Source of the DNA: Seonamhaeicola sp.
GTDB lineage: Bacteria; Bacteroidota; Bacteroidia; Flavobacteriales; Flavobacteriaceae
DNA: 64,000 nucleotides
Assembly: GCF_028281565.1 (NCBI RefSeq)
Contig: NZ_JANQJQ010000047.1
Location: 62,001 to 126,000 of the forward strand
Direction: 5' to 3'
Shown: positions 34,234 to 42,707 of the stretch, in pieces
Numbering within the stretch: position 1 is the first letter of the stretch
Layout: each line of letters starts with the position of its first letter
Notes under the pieces: generated by a model
Databases searched by the model: none
What the model saw: the letters and a program-made list of their open reading frames with translations, nothing else
What the model was told of the DNA's origin: nothing
Made by a program: the position numbers and the translations under genes

Positions 34234-35760
34234 ATGCAAAAAATATACGCCGCCTCCATTTTATCACTGCTTTTGGCCTATTCGGTACATGCCCAGTCCG
34301 CTGATTTTATTTACGGAAGTATAATCGATTCAAAAACAGGTCAGGGCATTGCTTTTGCAACTGTATTATTGAAAGACGCTTCAAAAGGGGTTGTAGCAGA
34401 TGAACAGGGCGGTTTTTCAATACCTAAAACTGTAGCGGATCGGTATGAGGCCTTAATGATCTCCTGTATTGGTTATGAGACCAAACAGGTAGATCTAAAA
34501 ACATTAAAACAGGATAGCCTAAATACCATCCCCTTGAAAGTGGCTATTTCATTATTGGATGAAGTGGTTGTTACGGCTGCAAAAAAACGGTTGTCTGTTA
34601 GAAAAATAGTAAGGAAGGCCATACAACAAATACCGTTTAATTACTCCAGGGTTCCTTTTTCTTATACGGCTTATTATCGTGACTATCAGAAACAGTCAGA
34701 TACATATATTAATCTGAATGAGGCCATCGTTGAAATACATGATAACGGTTTTGATACCTATGACCGTTCGGATAGTAACATACGTCTGTTAGACTATAAA
34801 ACTAACAGCGATTTTAACAGGGAACCGTCATTGGAAATTAATTATGACAATACCAATAGAAAATTTATACCAAATGCCATCATCCACCCCAGTGGCGGCA
34901 ATGAATTAACCATTTTGATGACGCATGATGCCATTAGGAACTATAAACATTCGGCCTACTCTTTTATGTATGTTATGGAAAAGGATTTCATCAAGAATCA
35001 TGACTTTAAATTAACGGAAGTCATTCAAATGAATGATGACAATCTGTATGTCATAGATTTTAAACTGAAGCCGGTTACAAGTACAGAGTATCTGGTTACC
35101 GGTCAGTTATTCATTAACAGGAACACGTTTGCCATACATAAACTGGACTATGCCTTGTTTTTAAAAAAAGGAAAAGAACACATTTGCAATATTCATGTGG
35201 AATACAAGGAACAGCACGGACTCATGTATTTAAATTATATTTCCTTTAATAATACGTTTAAAGCGCCGGACCCGGAAGATTTTGGAATAAGTGAGGTGGC
35301 GTATAACCCTTACAGAGAGTATTTACAAATTGCATTTAATAATCCGTATTCCGAAGATCAGGCCGGGGCGTTGTCTAACTATGAGGTTAAAATTGATAAT
35401 AAAAAAATAGCCATAAGGGATGTTATATTAGATCCTTCGGATAAAAGGAAAATAAAGTTGTTGTTAGATTTCAAAGATTCCGATCCGCCAATTATCACAA
35501 GTGCCATTGGGGATAGATTAAGTCTTTTGATTTCAAATGTAACGGATATAGAAGGCCGTGTATTAGGAGAGCAAACGTTATTAAAATATAAACAATACCG
35601 GGAGTTGTTTGTACAGGAGGTTCATACACAGCCTAAAGAGACTTCCGCAACTTTTATTGATAAGTTTTTGTCTTTAAGACATGGCCATTTTAGTGCATCT
35701 ACACAGACCCTGGACTATTGGATGAACACCCCGTTAAAAAAAGAGGTAAATGATAAATAG
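34234..35760 (+). CDS. Carboxypeptidase-regulatory-like domain protein (DUF5686-like)
   Basis: 508 residues with a signal peptide (MQKIYAASILSLLLAYSVHAQ). Residues about 25-110 form a CarboxypepD_reg/CNA-B-like domain (GSIIDSKTGQGIAFATVLLKD). The remainder (KKRLSVRKIVRKAIQQIPFNY then long beta-rich repeats) matches the DUF5686-like family of Bacteroidota periplasmic or outer-membrane proteins. It starts with the known conserved block IKGYVxD-type start of Bacteroidota surface proteins. Function unknown; often seen near TonB-dependent systems. Confidence 0.65.
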   Translation: MQKIYAASILSLLLAYSVHAQSADFIYGSIIDSKTGQGIAFATVLLKDASKGVVADEQGGFSIPKTVADRYEALMISCIGYETKQVDLKTLKQDSLNTIPLKVAISLLDEVVVTAAKKRLSVRKIVRKAIQQIPFNYSRVPFSYTAYYRDYQKQSDTYINLNEAIVEIHDNGFDTYDRSDSNIRLLDYKTNSDFNREPSLEINYDNTNRKFIPNAIIHPSGGNELTILMTHDAIRNYKHSAYSFMYVMEKDFIKNHDFKLTEVIQMNDDNLYVIDFKLKPVTSTEYLVTGQLFINRNTFAIHKLDYALFLKKGKEHICNIHVEYKEQHGLMYLNYISFNNTFKAPDPEDFGISEVAYNPYREYLQIAFNNPYSEDQAGALSNYEVKIDNKKIAIRDVILDPSDKRKIKLLLDFKDSDPPIITSAIGDRLSLLISNVTDIEGRVLGEQTLLKYKQYRELFVQEVHTQPKETSATFIDKFLSLRHGHFSASTQTLDYWMNTPLKKEVNDK

Positions 35761-35771
35761 AATGGATTGTT

Positions 35772-35836
35772 TTGTGGGAAAAATTGGCTAACTTCGTTAG
35801 AGTGTATGAATATAGCGAGTTATATTAAATTTGAGA
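35772..35836. repeat. Boundary module M1 of the cassette-like array
   Basis: 35772-35798 matches 38575-38601 at 25 of 27 bases (TTGTGGGAAAAATT, two variable bases, CTAACTTCGTT). It contains a short hairpin CTAAC/GTTAG and ends TTAAATTTGAGAATG at the next start codon. See the finding on the array. Confidence 0.65.
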
Positions 35837-36430
35837 ATGAATAGATTTCAAGACAAAAATATAAGCGTTTACCATTTTGAAAATGAAATTTTGGTTGAAT
35901 GTCCAAAGTGTCGACAGCGAGCAATGGTAACAAAAGATGAGCCGAAGTCGTTCTTTTCACAGAGAACATTGAAATGCCCAAGTTGTTTTCATTCAGAAAA
36001 AGGTAGAAAAGAATCGTTTTCGGTTGAACTTAAATGTCATTGCTCCCATTGCGCCGCAGAAATAAACGTTAATATTCCAAACGTAAATGAAAGAAAAGAG
36101 ACTATTGCAATAAAGTGTTCAAACTGTGGTGAAATTGAAAATTATAGACCGCGAAATATTGAACAGCAATGGAAATATCAAAGAACTGGAAAACCATCAG
36201 ACAATTACTTTGGATTGCCTCTGTGGTTGACAGATAATTTTGGAGGTAATAGCTTTTGGGCCTTCAATTATGACCATTTGGAATATCTCAAAGAATACAT
36301 TTTAGCAGATTTAAGAGAAAAGAATGGACGAACTCATTGGACAATGGTAGAGAAGCTTCCTGATTGGATGAAATCTGGGAAGAATCGAGAAAAATTAATA
36401 AAACTGATAACGGAATTGGAAAGAAAATAA
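35837..36430 (+). CDS. Zinc-ribbon protein
   Basis: 197 residues from ATG at 35837, six bases after a TTG in the same frame; the ATG follows the recurrent ATTTGAGAATG spacer. Seen: Cys pairs at ECPKCRQ, KCPSCFHS, CHCSHCAAE and KCSNCGEI, giving several zinc ribbons in the N-terminal half. The C-terminal half (FGLPLWLTDNFGGNSFWAFN) is aromatic with no known motif. Similar proteins in Bacteroidota are sometimes named after the replication-restart helicase PriA zinc region but lack helicase motifs. Nucleic-acid binding is plausible; function unknown. First gene of the accessory island. Confidence 0.65.
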   Translation: MNRFQDKNISVYHFENEILVECPKCRQRAMVTKDEPKSFFSQRTLKCPSCFHSEKGRKESFSVELKCHCSHCAAEINVNIPNVNERKETIAIKCSNCGEIENYRPRNIEQQWKYQRTGKPSDNYFGLPLWLTDNFGGNSFWAFNYDHLEYLKEYILADLREKNGRTHWTMVEKLPDWMKSGKNREKLIKLITELERK

Positions 36431-36496
36431 AGCGCTTCCTATCAATAGATATAATCAATCCTGATATAGATGGTAAAATTAATAACGAACTAAGTG

Positions 36497-37168
36497 ATGA
36501 AAGAACTAGAGCTTAACAATTCAGACCCGGAGGATATTGAGTTCTTACTTGCAAAAGTAGAGGGCTCCTTTGGTATTAGGTTTCATGGCAAAGAGCTTGT
36601 TCATGTAAATACATTTGGTGAAATGTGTGACCATATTAAGAACAAAATAGTACTTGACCATGAGGACAATTGTACCTCTCAGCAGGCTTTTTACAAATTA
36701 CGGGGTGCATTAATGACTGCCCTGCAAATTGACAAAGAAACGGTAACACCGGACACTCTACTCAAAGACCTTTTGCCAAAACCAATAAGAAGATCAAAGA
36801 CCAAACAAATAGAGAAAAATTTAGGGTTTAAGTTGTCCCTCCTGAGACCACCGCATTTCATAATGCAGTACCTTGGTCTGTTGTTTATTGGCTCTTTGAT
36901 TGGATTAGGGTTTTCATGGCAATATGCACTGGTAGGCCTTGGCCTTTCTATAGCTGGATTTTGGCTTGCAGTCAAGATGGGAAATGAACTTGATCTGAGA
37001 ACAGTGAGAGAACTTGTAGAAAAAATGTCAAGGGAGCATTATTTAAAATCCAGACGAAACCCAAAGACTTATAACAAGAATGAAATTGAAAAGGTGTTGA
37101 TAGAATGGTTTAGCTATGACCTGGTTATTGATAAATCGAAATTAACGCGTGATGCAAGTTTGACTTAG
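36497..37168 (+). CDS. Hypothetical protein with a membrane hairpin
   Basis: 223 residues from ATG at 36497 (a GTG three bases before also possible). The N-terminal ~95 residues are helical with a weak acyl-carrier-like look (DNCTSQQAFYKLRGAL, TLLKDLLP) but no clear Ser-phosphopantetheine motif. Two hydrophobic segments around residues 125-165 (FIMQYLGLLFIGSLIGLGFSW, YALVGLGLSIAGFWLAV) form a membrane hairpin, followed by a basic cytosolic tail. No recognised function. Confidence 0.45.
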   Translation: MKELELNNSDPEDIEFLLAKVEGSFGIRFHGKELVHVNTFGEMCDHIKNKIVLDHEDNCTSQQAFYKLRGALMTALQIDKETVTPDTLLKDLLPKPIRRSKTKQIEKNLGFKLSLLRPPHFIMQYLGLLFIGSLIGLGFSWQYALVGLGLSIAGFWLAVKMGNELDLRTVRELVEKMSREHYLKSRRNPKTYNKNEIEKVLIEWFSYDLVIDKSKLTRDASLT

Positions 37169-37245
37169 AAAAATAAAATTGCACTCCAAAAGAAAAGTAT
37201 TGATCAACGGCTGATGCGTTATAACCAATTTAAGCAAACATAATA

Positions 37246-37749
37246 ATGATGAATTTTTTTAAATCCTTGTTCGGAAAAGATAAAGCTACCATGCAATGGA
37301 ATAACCATGACTTTATAGAAGGGGCCTTTGAAGGGCTTCAATTGCAAACGGACGCGCACAAGAAAACCTGGAAATTGGGAAAAGAAAAGCAGTGGAATGT
37401 TGATATGAATGAAGGCATGCTTTGGTTTGATTTCTCGGATGGTACGAGAGTATCAACGGATATTCAAATCATCGGAACTTACAATTCGAAGAATGGCACA
37501 TTTTTGTGGGGTTGGGATCACCCGTCTGTGAGAGGCGAATTGGCGCAACATGCGAATCTTGCTTACGAGTGGGGAAAGGAAAACGAGGAACCCGGTTTTA
37601 CGGAAGTGCAATTGACCTGCTCTATTGATGATGTATGGAAAATTGCCGGTGCAGTAAATAGAATCTCCGGAGGAAGTGGTGTCTACAAAGGAAACTCAGG
37701 AGCAACACAGGTATTTATGACACTGGGAACCATAGAAATGGGAAAATAA
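37246..37749 (+). CDS. DUF6882-like protein, possible immunity protein
   Basis: 167 residues. IIGTYNSKNGTFLWGWDHPSV and the flanking pattern fit DUF6882-like proteins, which are often found next to polymorphic-toxin loci and regarded as immunity-type. A Trp-rich core, no signal peptide. Start at ATG 37246. Adjacent to the DUF2262-like gene, 26 nt away. No toxin is visible nearby. Confidence 0.55.
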   Translation: MMNFFKSLFGKDKATMQWNNHDFIEGAFEGLQLQTDAHKKTWKLGKEKQWNVDMNEGMLWFDFSDGTRVSTDIQIIGTYNSKNGTFLWGWDHPSVRGELAQHANLAYEWGKENEEPGFTEVQLTCSIDDVWKIAGAVNRISGGSGVYKGNSGATQVFMTLGTIEMGK

Positions 37750-37775
37750 CAGGTCATGCCTAATAGAACAATGAT

Positions 37776-38555
37776 ATGATCTCAAAAATTAAATCCTTAT
37801 TTCAACCTACCAAAGGAGACTCTTTTATTGGATTGATTGACGAAGATGGTGTTGGGAAATCTTCTTTTGAAGGTGAGTGCTCTATGACATTTGGTTTATG
37901 TGCATATATTAAGAATAACAACCCCGTTGAAACAAAAGAGGCTGTGGTACATCGAAAGATCCCAAATATGGATTACACCATAAAAGGGCTTGAACCTTTA
38001 ACAATAGTAGAATTTAGAGGAGAGCAAATAGATTACCATGGTCAAAACAGGATTAATCTTTTGTCAATTGTTAAAACTGAATCGAGCAATGCCGTATTGG
38101 AGGAAATATTACAAAAAAGACTTGAGCCGGTTGAATTCAAAAGTGAAGTGTTTGGTTCTTTTATTTTGGACAGGAGGTCGCATTGGTTCGAAACTAAGGC
38201 ACAATGGAAAAACCAGCAAATTGAACTGTTTTTATCCGGAACTTTAGCCGATATCAGGGGATTGGAATCTACAGCTATTAAACTCTTCATAGAAAGTGAT
38301 AAGTGGGATGAGAAAATAAAAAAGAAAATAGCTTCTGACTTACTGTCTCTTAAAAATGAAAGTTGGATTGATGAAAATGAAAGCCCTCTCAGTGAGAAGG
38401 AATTTCTTAGCAAAATAACTTTAGAAAGTATTGTTATCCATGACGAGGAGGATTTTGAATTCTGGTTTAATGACGGAGACATTTTCTGGGGGCACACTAT
38501 AAGTGTAGAGGGCAATCTGAATGGCCATTTGGATAAAGCCGGAATCCATGGGTAA
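37776..38555 (+). CDS. DUF2262-like protein, possible immunity protein
   Basis: 259 residues. The C-terminal half (DFEFWFNDGDIFWGHTISVEG) closely follows the DUF2262 pattern; the N-terminal half is beta-rich. DUF2262 proteins are known as SUKH-unrelated immunity-like proteins in some polymorphic toxin systems. The link to immunity is inference. Follows the DUF6882-like gene. Confidence 0.5.
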   Translation: MISKIKSLFQPTKGDSFIGLIDEDGVGKSSFEGECSMTFGLCAYIKNNNPVETKEAVVHRKIPNMDYTIKGLEPLTIVEFRGEQIDYHGQNRINLLSIVKTESSNAVLEEILQKRLEPVEFKSEVFGSFILDRRSHWFETKAQWKNQQIELFLSGTLADIRGLESTAIKLFIESDKWDEKIKKKIASDLLSLKNESWIDENESPLSEKEFLSKITLESIVIHDEEDFEFWFNDGDIFWGHTISVEGNLNGHLDKAGIHG

Positions 38556-38574
38556 GCGCAAAACTTACTTCATG

Positions 38575-38662
38575 TTGTGGGAAAAATTAACTAACTTCGT
38601 TTGGCTACATCTGAGTGAACAACACAAATGTTCGGATATAATTAGTTAACAGCAATTAGAAA
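38575..38662. repeat. Boundary module M2 of the cassette-like array
   Basis: Contains the 27-bp repeat of M1 and nested inverted repeats: TTAACTAA (38587-38594) with TTAGTTAA (38642-38649), and GAACA (38617-38621) with TGTTC (38629-38633) inside. It ends at the GIY-YIG gene start. Confidence 0.65.
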
Positions 38663-39577
38663 ATGACATTAGGAAAAAGTATTAGAATATATTTAAAAGA
38701 AGGAAGCGTGACTGGTATAAAGTTCGCTGAATTAGTTAATCAAACCATTCAAGCTCTATCATGTCCAAGAACCAAATTACCTGATTTAAACAGTAATTTT
38801 AAAAGGGAAATTAATACTCAAGGTGTTTATTTTCTTCTTGGATATGAAGAAGACACTCTTAAACCAAAAGTTTATATCGGAGAAGCTGAAAATGTTTGGG
38901 ATAGATTAAAGAGCCACGATTTGAAAAAAGACTTTTGGAATGAAGTTATAATCTTCACAAGTAAAGACGACAATCTTACCAAATCACACATAAAGTATTT
39001 AGAAAGTAGAATAGTAGAAATCAGTAAAGAAACTGAGAGGTATAGTTTGGAAAATGAAAACAATCCTACTTTAAGTTCTCTTCCATTACCGGATAAAGAC
39101 GCAATGGAAGAATTTTTGTCAAATATTAGACTTTTAACAGGGACTTTAGGACATAAATTTTTAGAAAATACTATATCTGCAAACAGCAAATCTGAGACTA
39201 AAATTCAACTTACGGCATCAACTGAGAATAATATAGTCATTGACTCAACTGGAGATTTAGAATTGTCCTTGAATGTTAAAGGAATTAGAGCAAATGCAAT
39301 TCAGACTAATGAAGGTCTTGTTGTACTTCAAGATTCTGAAGTAGCAACTAATCCGACAAAGAATTATGGATATGGAGCGTTGAGGGAAAGACTTATTAAG
39401 GACGGAATTATACTTAGAAAAGATGATGGAAAAATGGTTTTTACTAAAAATTATCTTTTTACCAGTGTTTCTGCCGCTGCTGCTGTAATAGTTGGATATT
39501 CTATAAACGGAAGAAATACTTGGAAAAATAAGGACGGAAAATCTATAAAAGAAATCGAAAAAAGTGAAGTAAAATAA
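38663..39577 (+). CDS. GIY-YIG nuclease with DUF4357 C-terminal domain
   Basis: 304 residues. GIY-YIG motifs are GVY (54-56) and YIG (71-73) with Arg81 (WDRL) and the catalytic Glu in IKYLESRIV. The C-terminal region SAAAAVIVGYSINGRNTWK matches DUF4357, which often follows GIY-YIG domains in Bacteroidota and in restriction-like proteins. Such proteins cleave DNA. Location in a defence-type island suggests a restriction or mobility role (inference). Confidence 0.85.
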   Translation: MTLGKSIRIYLKEGSVTGIKFAELVNQTIQALSCPRTKLPDLNSNFKREINTQGVYFLLGYEEDTLKPKVYIGEAENVWDRLKSHDLKKDFWNEVIIFTSKDDNLTKSHIKYLESRIVEISKETERYSLENENNPTLSSLPLPDKDAMEEFLSNIRLLTGTLGHKFLENTISANSKSETKIQLTASTENNIVIDSTGDLELSLNVKGIRANAIQTNEGLVVLQDSEVATNPTKNYGYGALRERLIKDGIILRKDDGKMVFTKNYLFTSVSAAAAVIVGYSINGRNTWKNKDGKSIKEIEKSEVK

Positions 39578-39725
39578 AAGCTGGTAAAAATGTATAGCCA
39601 CTATTGCGGTGGATTTGACTGCAAACTCACTCACTCGGAGTTGCTAAAGACAGTGTTTAACCGAAAATGATTAATTTGAAATATGCAACAGACGGTTATA
39701 CGAAGCCGTAATGTGTCATTGAGAA
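39578..39725. repeat. Boundary module M3 of the cassette-like array
   Basis: Contains a 45-bp block (39633-39677) that matches 41214-41258 at 36 of 45 bases without gaps. Hairpins seen: CCAC/GTGG near 39600, GCAAACTC with GAGTTGC (39621-39644), and ACGG/CCGT near 39690. Similar to M5. Confidence 0.65.
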
Positions 39726-39735
39726 AACCCATTTT

Positions 39736-39939
39736 TCATGACTTTGACCTTCTCCTGGTTGGATACATAACCTGCCGCTCTTTAAACTGCCCTATTTCTT
39801 CTCTTAAGGTTTGATTGATGTTTTGGATTAAGTCATTTTGAAATTTCATGATACTTAATAAATCATGCATAGCGTTTAGGTTTTCTAATTGTTTATAGAC
39901 AATGTTCTCTAAATCGGCTTTGGTATATTTTTTGTTCAT
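39736..39939 (-). CDS. Small helical protein, divergent from XRE regulator
   Basis: 67 residues, helical and charged (NKKYTKADLENIVYKQLENLN), no known family. It is the only minus-strand gene of the island, divergent from the XRE gene with a 143-nt shared regulatory region that carries several symmetric half-sites. The pair looks like a self-contained regulated unit. Confidence 0.5.
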   Translation of the reverse strand: MNKKYTKADLENIVYKQLENLNAMHDLLSIMKFQNDLIQNINQTLREEIGQFKERQVMYPTRRRSKS

Positions 39940-39960
39940 GTTGATTTGTTTAGATATTAT

Positions 39961-40027
39961 AAACTATAGTTTGTTTATCTGGACTAATATAATTACTTTC
40001 TGGATTAAATCAAAATTTTAGTCCAGA
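39961..40027. promoter_or_regulatory. Likely operator region between the two divergent genes
   Basis: AAACTATAGTTT at 39961-39972 is a perfect palindrome. Three related half-sites follow: TCTGGACTA (39978-39986), TCTGGATTA (39999-40007) and the inverted TAGTCCAGA (40019-40027). Symmetry and spacing fit binding by a dimeric repressor such as the XRE protein encoded next to it (inference). Confidence 0.55.
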
Positions 40028-40082
40028 AATTCTAAACTAAAATTTGAAAGAACTAAATTTGAATACGGGAAATCGAAAAAGC

Positions 40083-40301
40083 ATGACTGAGCTCGGGAAA
40101 TATTTATCTAAAAAATCGGCAAGTAAAGCTGGTATTTCAAAGAAGACTGGAATTAGCAAATCCAGAATCAGTGAACTTACCCTTAATCCTTCTACTCAGT
40201 TAAGAGCATGGGAACTCTACTTAATAGCTTTAGCTTTGGATGTACCTCCGGGAGAAATGTTTGAGGAGTTATTTAAGGACTTGAAATTAGAAGGCGATTA
40301 A
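40083..40301 (+). CDS. XRE-family HTH regulator
   Basis: 72 residues from ATG at 40083 (a TTG at 40044 gives 13 more, without HTH character). The Cro/C1-type helix-turn-helix is ASKAGISKKTGISKSRISEL. Regulator of its own divergent promoter pair is the simplest idea. Controls either the 67-residue gene or the downstream unit. Small XRE proteins of this type often govern toxin-antitoxin or restriction genes. Confidence 0.7.
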   Translation: MTELGKYLSKKSASKAGISKKTGISKSRISELTLNPSTQLRAWELYLIALALDVPPGEMFEELFKDLKLEGD

Positions 40302-40399
40302 CGTTGTCATAAGAAAAAACAACATAAAGCACATGACCGGTAAGTGCTATTTGTTGGGACTTTTTTGTGATAAAAACTCACTTGATTTTGTAAATGTTT

Positions 40400-40514
40400 T
40401 CAACTACTTTAGTAATCGCTTATAGAGTGGAATAAATATTCCTATTATCCGGAAATTGCTAAGGGATAATATGAACTTTATTCTACTTATAACAAGTTGC
40501 ACGTAATTTGAGAA
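40400..40514. repeat. Boundary module M4: long nested stem-loop
   Basis: Outer arms TTATAGAGTGGAATAAA (40420-40436) and TTTATTCTACTTATAA (40477-40492), inner arms ATTATCC (40444-40450) and GGATAAT (40464-40470), and CAACT / AGTTG outside these (about 40401 and 40495). It ends GTTGCACGTAATTTGAG just before the ATG at 40515. The rest of the 213-nt spacer (40302-40399) has no gene. Confidence 0.7.
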
Positions 40515-41195
40515 ATGGAAAATACAGATAATCCTATAGGATGGTATGAGATTACAAAGGACATAATAATTCCACTTTTAGGAGTTATATCAACTTTGGT
40601 AATCGGAATAATAATTGCGTTAATAATCAAAAACAAAGAACGTAAAGCAAAAATAAAAGATATTCTCATCGACCATTATATGGACTATTTGACAGTCAGA
40701 ACAGCTTCAGTTGAATATGAAATTAATTCAATCATTAAAGATATACTTTTGGAGATAAATCTGGAATCGGATACTTACTTTAAAGGCAATGCTAATTGGC
40801 ATTTGCCGATTCAAATTATAAAAGAAAGATTAGAAGAATTAGGAGAAAGATTAAAGAGTTTCGAAAGTATTAATACGAATTGGTCAATCTACACCTATCG
40901 TTTCGCATTTCTTCTTGGAAAGAAAAGTTATTTTAAGGAAGCTTTACCTTTGGAAAATAATATAACGAACGAATTGCTTTCTAGTAAAGAATTGAATTCC
41001 GTTAGGAAAACAATTTTAGAGAAAATTCAAAAAGATTCCGAGCTTATGAGTGAGCTAAATTCAAGTAATTCAGACAAGATAAACAGAGCTCTTAACAAGA
41101 TTTTCGAAATTGTCGCAACAGACTTTAGTCAATATCAATTTTCAATATTTAATCCTTACAATACTAAATTAGCTGAATTAATTAATGAATATTAA
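40515..41195 (+). CDS. Membrane-anchored hypothetical protein
   Basis: 226 residues; one N-terminal membrane helix (IIIPLLGVISTLVIGIIIAL) and a long helical, charged cytosolic part. No domain recognised. It may act as an anchored coiled-coil effector. Separate unit between M4 and M5. Confidence 0.5.
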   Translation: MENTDNPIGWYEITKDIIIPLLGVISTLVIGIIIALIIKNKERKAKIKDILIDHYMDYLTVRTASVEYEINSIIKDILLEINLESDTYFKGNANWHLPIQIIKERLEELGERLKSFESINTNWSIYTYRFAFLLGKKSYFKEALPLENNITNELLSSKELNSVRKTILEKIQKDSELMSELNSSNSDKINRALNKIFEIVATDFSQYQFSIFNPYNTKLAELINEY

Positions 41196-41314
41196 AAAAC
41201 TGTGTCCGAATCTACTCGGAATTGTTAAGAACAGTTCTAAACCGAAAAACATTAATTTTTAAACCGTCACGGAAGGTTTTACTAGACTGCTCGCAATAAC
41301 ATGAGAAAATTAAT
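41196..41314. repeat. Boundary module M5 of the cassette-like array
   Basis: The block at 41214-41258 matches 39633-39677 (M3) at 36 of 45 bases. Short hairpins TCCGA/TCGGA and AAACC/GGTTT are also present. It leads to the PD-(D/E)XK gene start. Confidence 0.65.
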
Positions 41315-42088
41315 ATGAAAGATTGGACTAAAGAAGAAGCACTAAAAGTAATTGACTCTTTAATTGAGGAAATCCCATCAATACGGCATAGCGGTAGAAA
41401 ATCTGCCGAACATATGAGGTGGGTGGCTAATGCTCAAAGAATCATTCAAGAAATCTTTGGAGAAAACTCAAGGTATTTTCAAACTTTTCGACATTTTTCT
41501 TGGCGACATAATGGACAAATGGTTTTCCAGGCTTGGGATATTGAGGGAGCAATAGAGTACAGGCATAACGAAGCTTTCATTAGTCAATTGGAACAATCAA
41601 AAGGATTATTACTTGCAGCAAAGGACCAATTGGAACAAAGCGAAATAAGTGAAGTATATGAGGGACAGAATACAGCCCCAGAGGCAAGTGATTTGATTCA
41701 AATCATCAATTTGGGAGAAAAAAAACTTAGAAAACTTATTCGTGAAACACCGAAAACAGAAAAAGAAGTTCAAAATAAATATGAGGACTTATTAATAGCG
41801 AATGATATAAAATATTCTCGTGAATTTCCAACAATAGAATATTCATCAAAGAAGTATATTCCTGATTTTAGTATAGAAAAACTAAGTCTTGTGATTGAGA
41901 TAAAACTTTGTAAGAATGGAGAAAAGCCTCTGATTGCCCAAATAAATGATGATATTTTAGCTTATCGTACTAGATTTAAAAATTTGATATTCTTAATATA
42001 TGATTTAGGGCAAATTAGAGATGTGGACTTTTTTAAAAACTCATTAGAACAGAACGAGAACACGATTGTTCAGATAATAAAAGAATAA
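41315..42088 (+). CDS. PD-(D/E)XK nuclease-like protein
   Basis: 257 residues. N-terminal ~105 residues are helical (EEALKVIDSLIEEIPSIRH, GENSRYFQTFRHFSW), and the C-terminal ~110 residues carry a PD-(D/E)XK core: Asp184 (YIPDFS), Glu195 and Lys197 (VIEIKLCK), with Glu157 upstream. The spacing D-x10-E-x-K is normal, so it is probably active. The N-terminal domain resembles helical domains placed in front of nucleases and TIR proteins in defence islands (from memory). Likely a DNA-cleaving effector. Confidence 0.7.
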   Translation: MKDWTKEEALKVIDSLIEEIPSIRHSGRKSAEHMRWVANAQRIIQEIFGENSRYFQTFRHFSWRHNGQMVFQAWDIEGAIEYRHNEAFISQLEQSKGLLLAAKDQLEQSEISEVYEGQNTAPEASDLIQIINLGEKKLRKLIRETPKTEKEVQNKYEDLLIANDIKYSREFPTIEYSSKKYIPDFSIEKLSLVIEIKLCKNGEKPLIAQINDDILAYRTRFKNLIFLIYDLGQIRDVDFFKNSLEQNENTIVQIIKE

Positions 42089-42090
42089 GC

Positions 42091-42227
42091 ACTATTGCAA
42101 CAATGGCCATAATTCATTGTGGTTTTTTGTTACAACAAAATAAAAGTATTAATCAATAACTGATTTCTAAGCAGAATAATTCCGCGACAAAATCATAGCC
42201 TAACTGTTGCGATTAATTTGAGATTGA
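42091..42227. repeat. Boundary module M6: imperfect stem-loop before Pycsar
   Basis: The 5' arm (42094-42119, ATTGCAACAATGGCC...) and 3' arm (42188-42213, ...AACTGTTGCGAT) pair over about 26 bases with mainly T/C and A/G differences, i.e. wobble-type. Its first part, 42098-42120, matches 43470-43492 of M7 at 19 of 23 bases. It ends GTTGCGATTAATTTGAGATT before the PycTM ATG. Confidence 0.7.
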
Positions 42228-42707
42228 ATGAGTGGACAAAAAGAGTATTTCGGATTTAGTAAAAATGTAAATGATTATTACAATCATTACGTAACAGTTG
42301 CTGATGCCAAAGCAGGAGTGTTAATTGCAATTTCATTTGTCCTTTTTGACTTCCTAAAAGACTTTAAGCATTGTACTAATTTTGAAAACTTTTTGTTTTA
42401 TACTTCTACTATTCTTTTATCATTAACTTGCCTTTTTTCAATTTGCACTGTATTTCCAAGAAATCCAAAAAAGAAAAAGGGATTAATTTTTTGGGATAAT
42501 GTAAAGGAGTTTAAGAATTCAGGGGAATATTTTGAAAAAATTAAGGAATTAGATAGTGAAAAAATTGAAAAAAAATATTCTAATCAAAATTATAATCTTA
42601 GTAAGTTACTGAGTAGAAAATACTTCTTTATAAAACTTTCAATATTTGTTTTCTTTCCAGCTTTAGTTTCATTAATAATCCTTTATCTTTTAAACACAAA
42701 TGCCTGA
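42228..42707 (+). CDS. pycTM: Pycsar effector PycTM (membrane)
   Basis: 159 residues. It has the family signature YYNHYVTVADAKAGVLIAIS and two or three membrane segments (AGVLIAISFVLFDFL, FYTSTILLSLTCLFSIC, FFIKLSIFVFFPALVSLII) with a charged cytosolic loop between. Known of the family: PycTM proteins are activated by cyclic CMP or cyclic UMP and disturb the membrane to kill the infected cell. Its gene overlaps the cyclase gene by 8 nt (ATGCCTGA), the usual coupled arrangement. Closely related in motif to the HD-fused protein at 12794. Confidence 0.85.
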   Translation: MSGQKEYFGFSKNVNDYYNHYVTVADAKAGVLIAISFVLFDFLKDFKHCTNFENFLFYTSTILLSLTCLFSICTVFPRNPKKKKGLIFWDNVKEFKNSGEYFEKIKELDSEKIEKKYSNQNYNLSKLLSRKYFFIKLSIFVFFPALVSLIILYLLNTNA

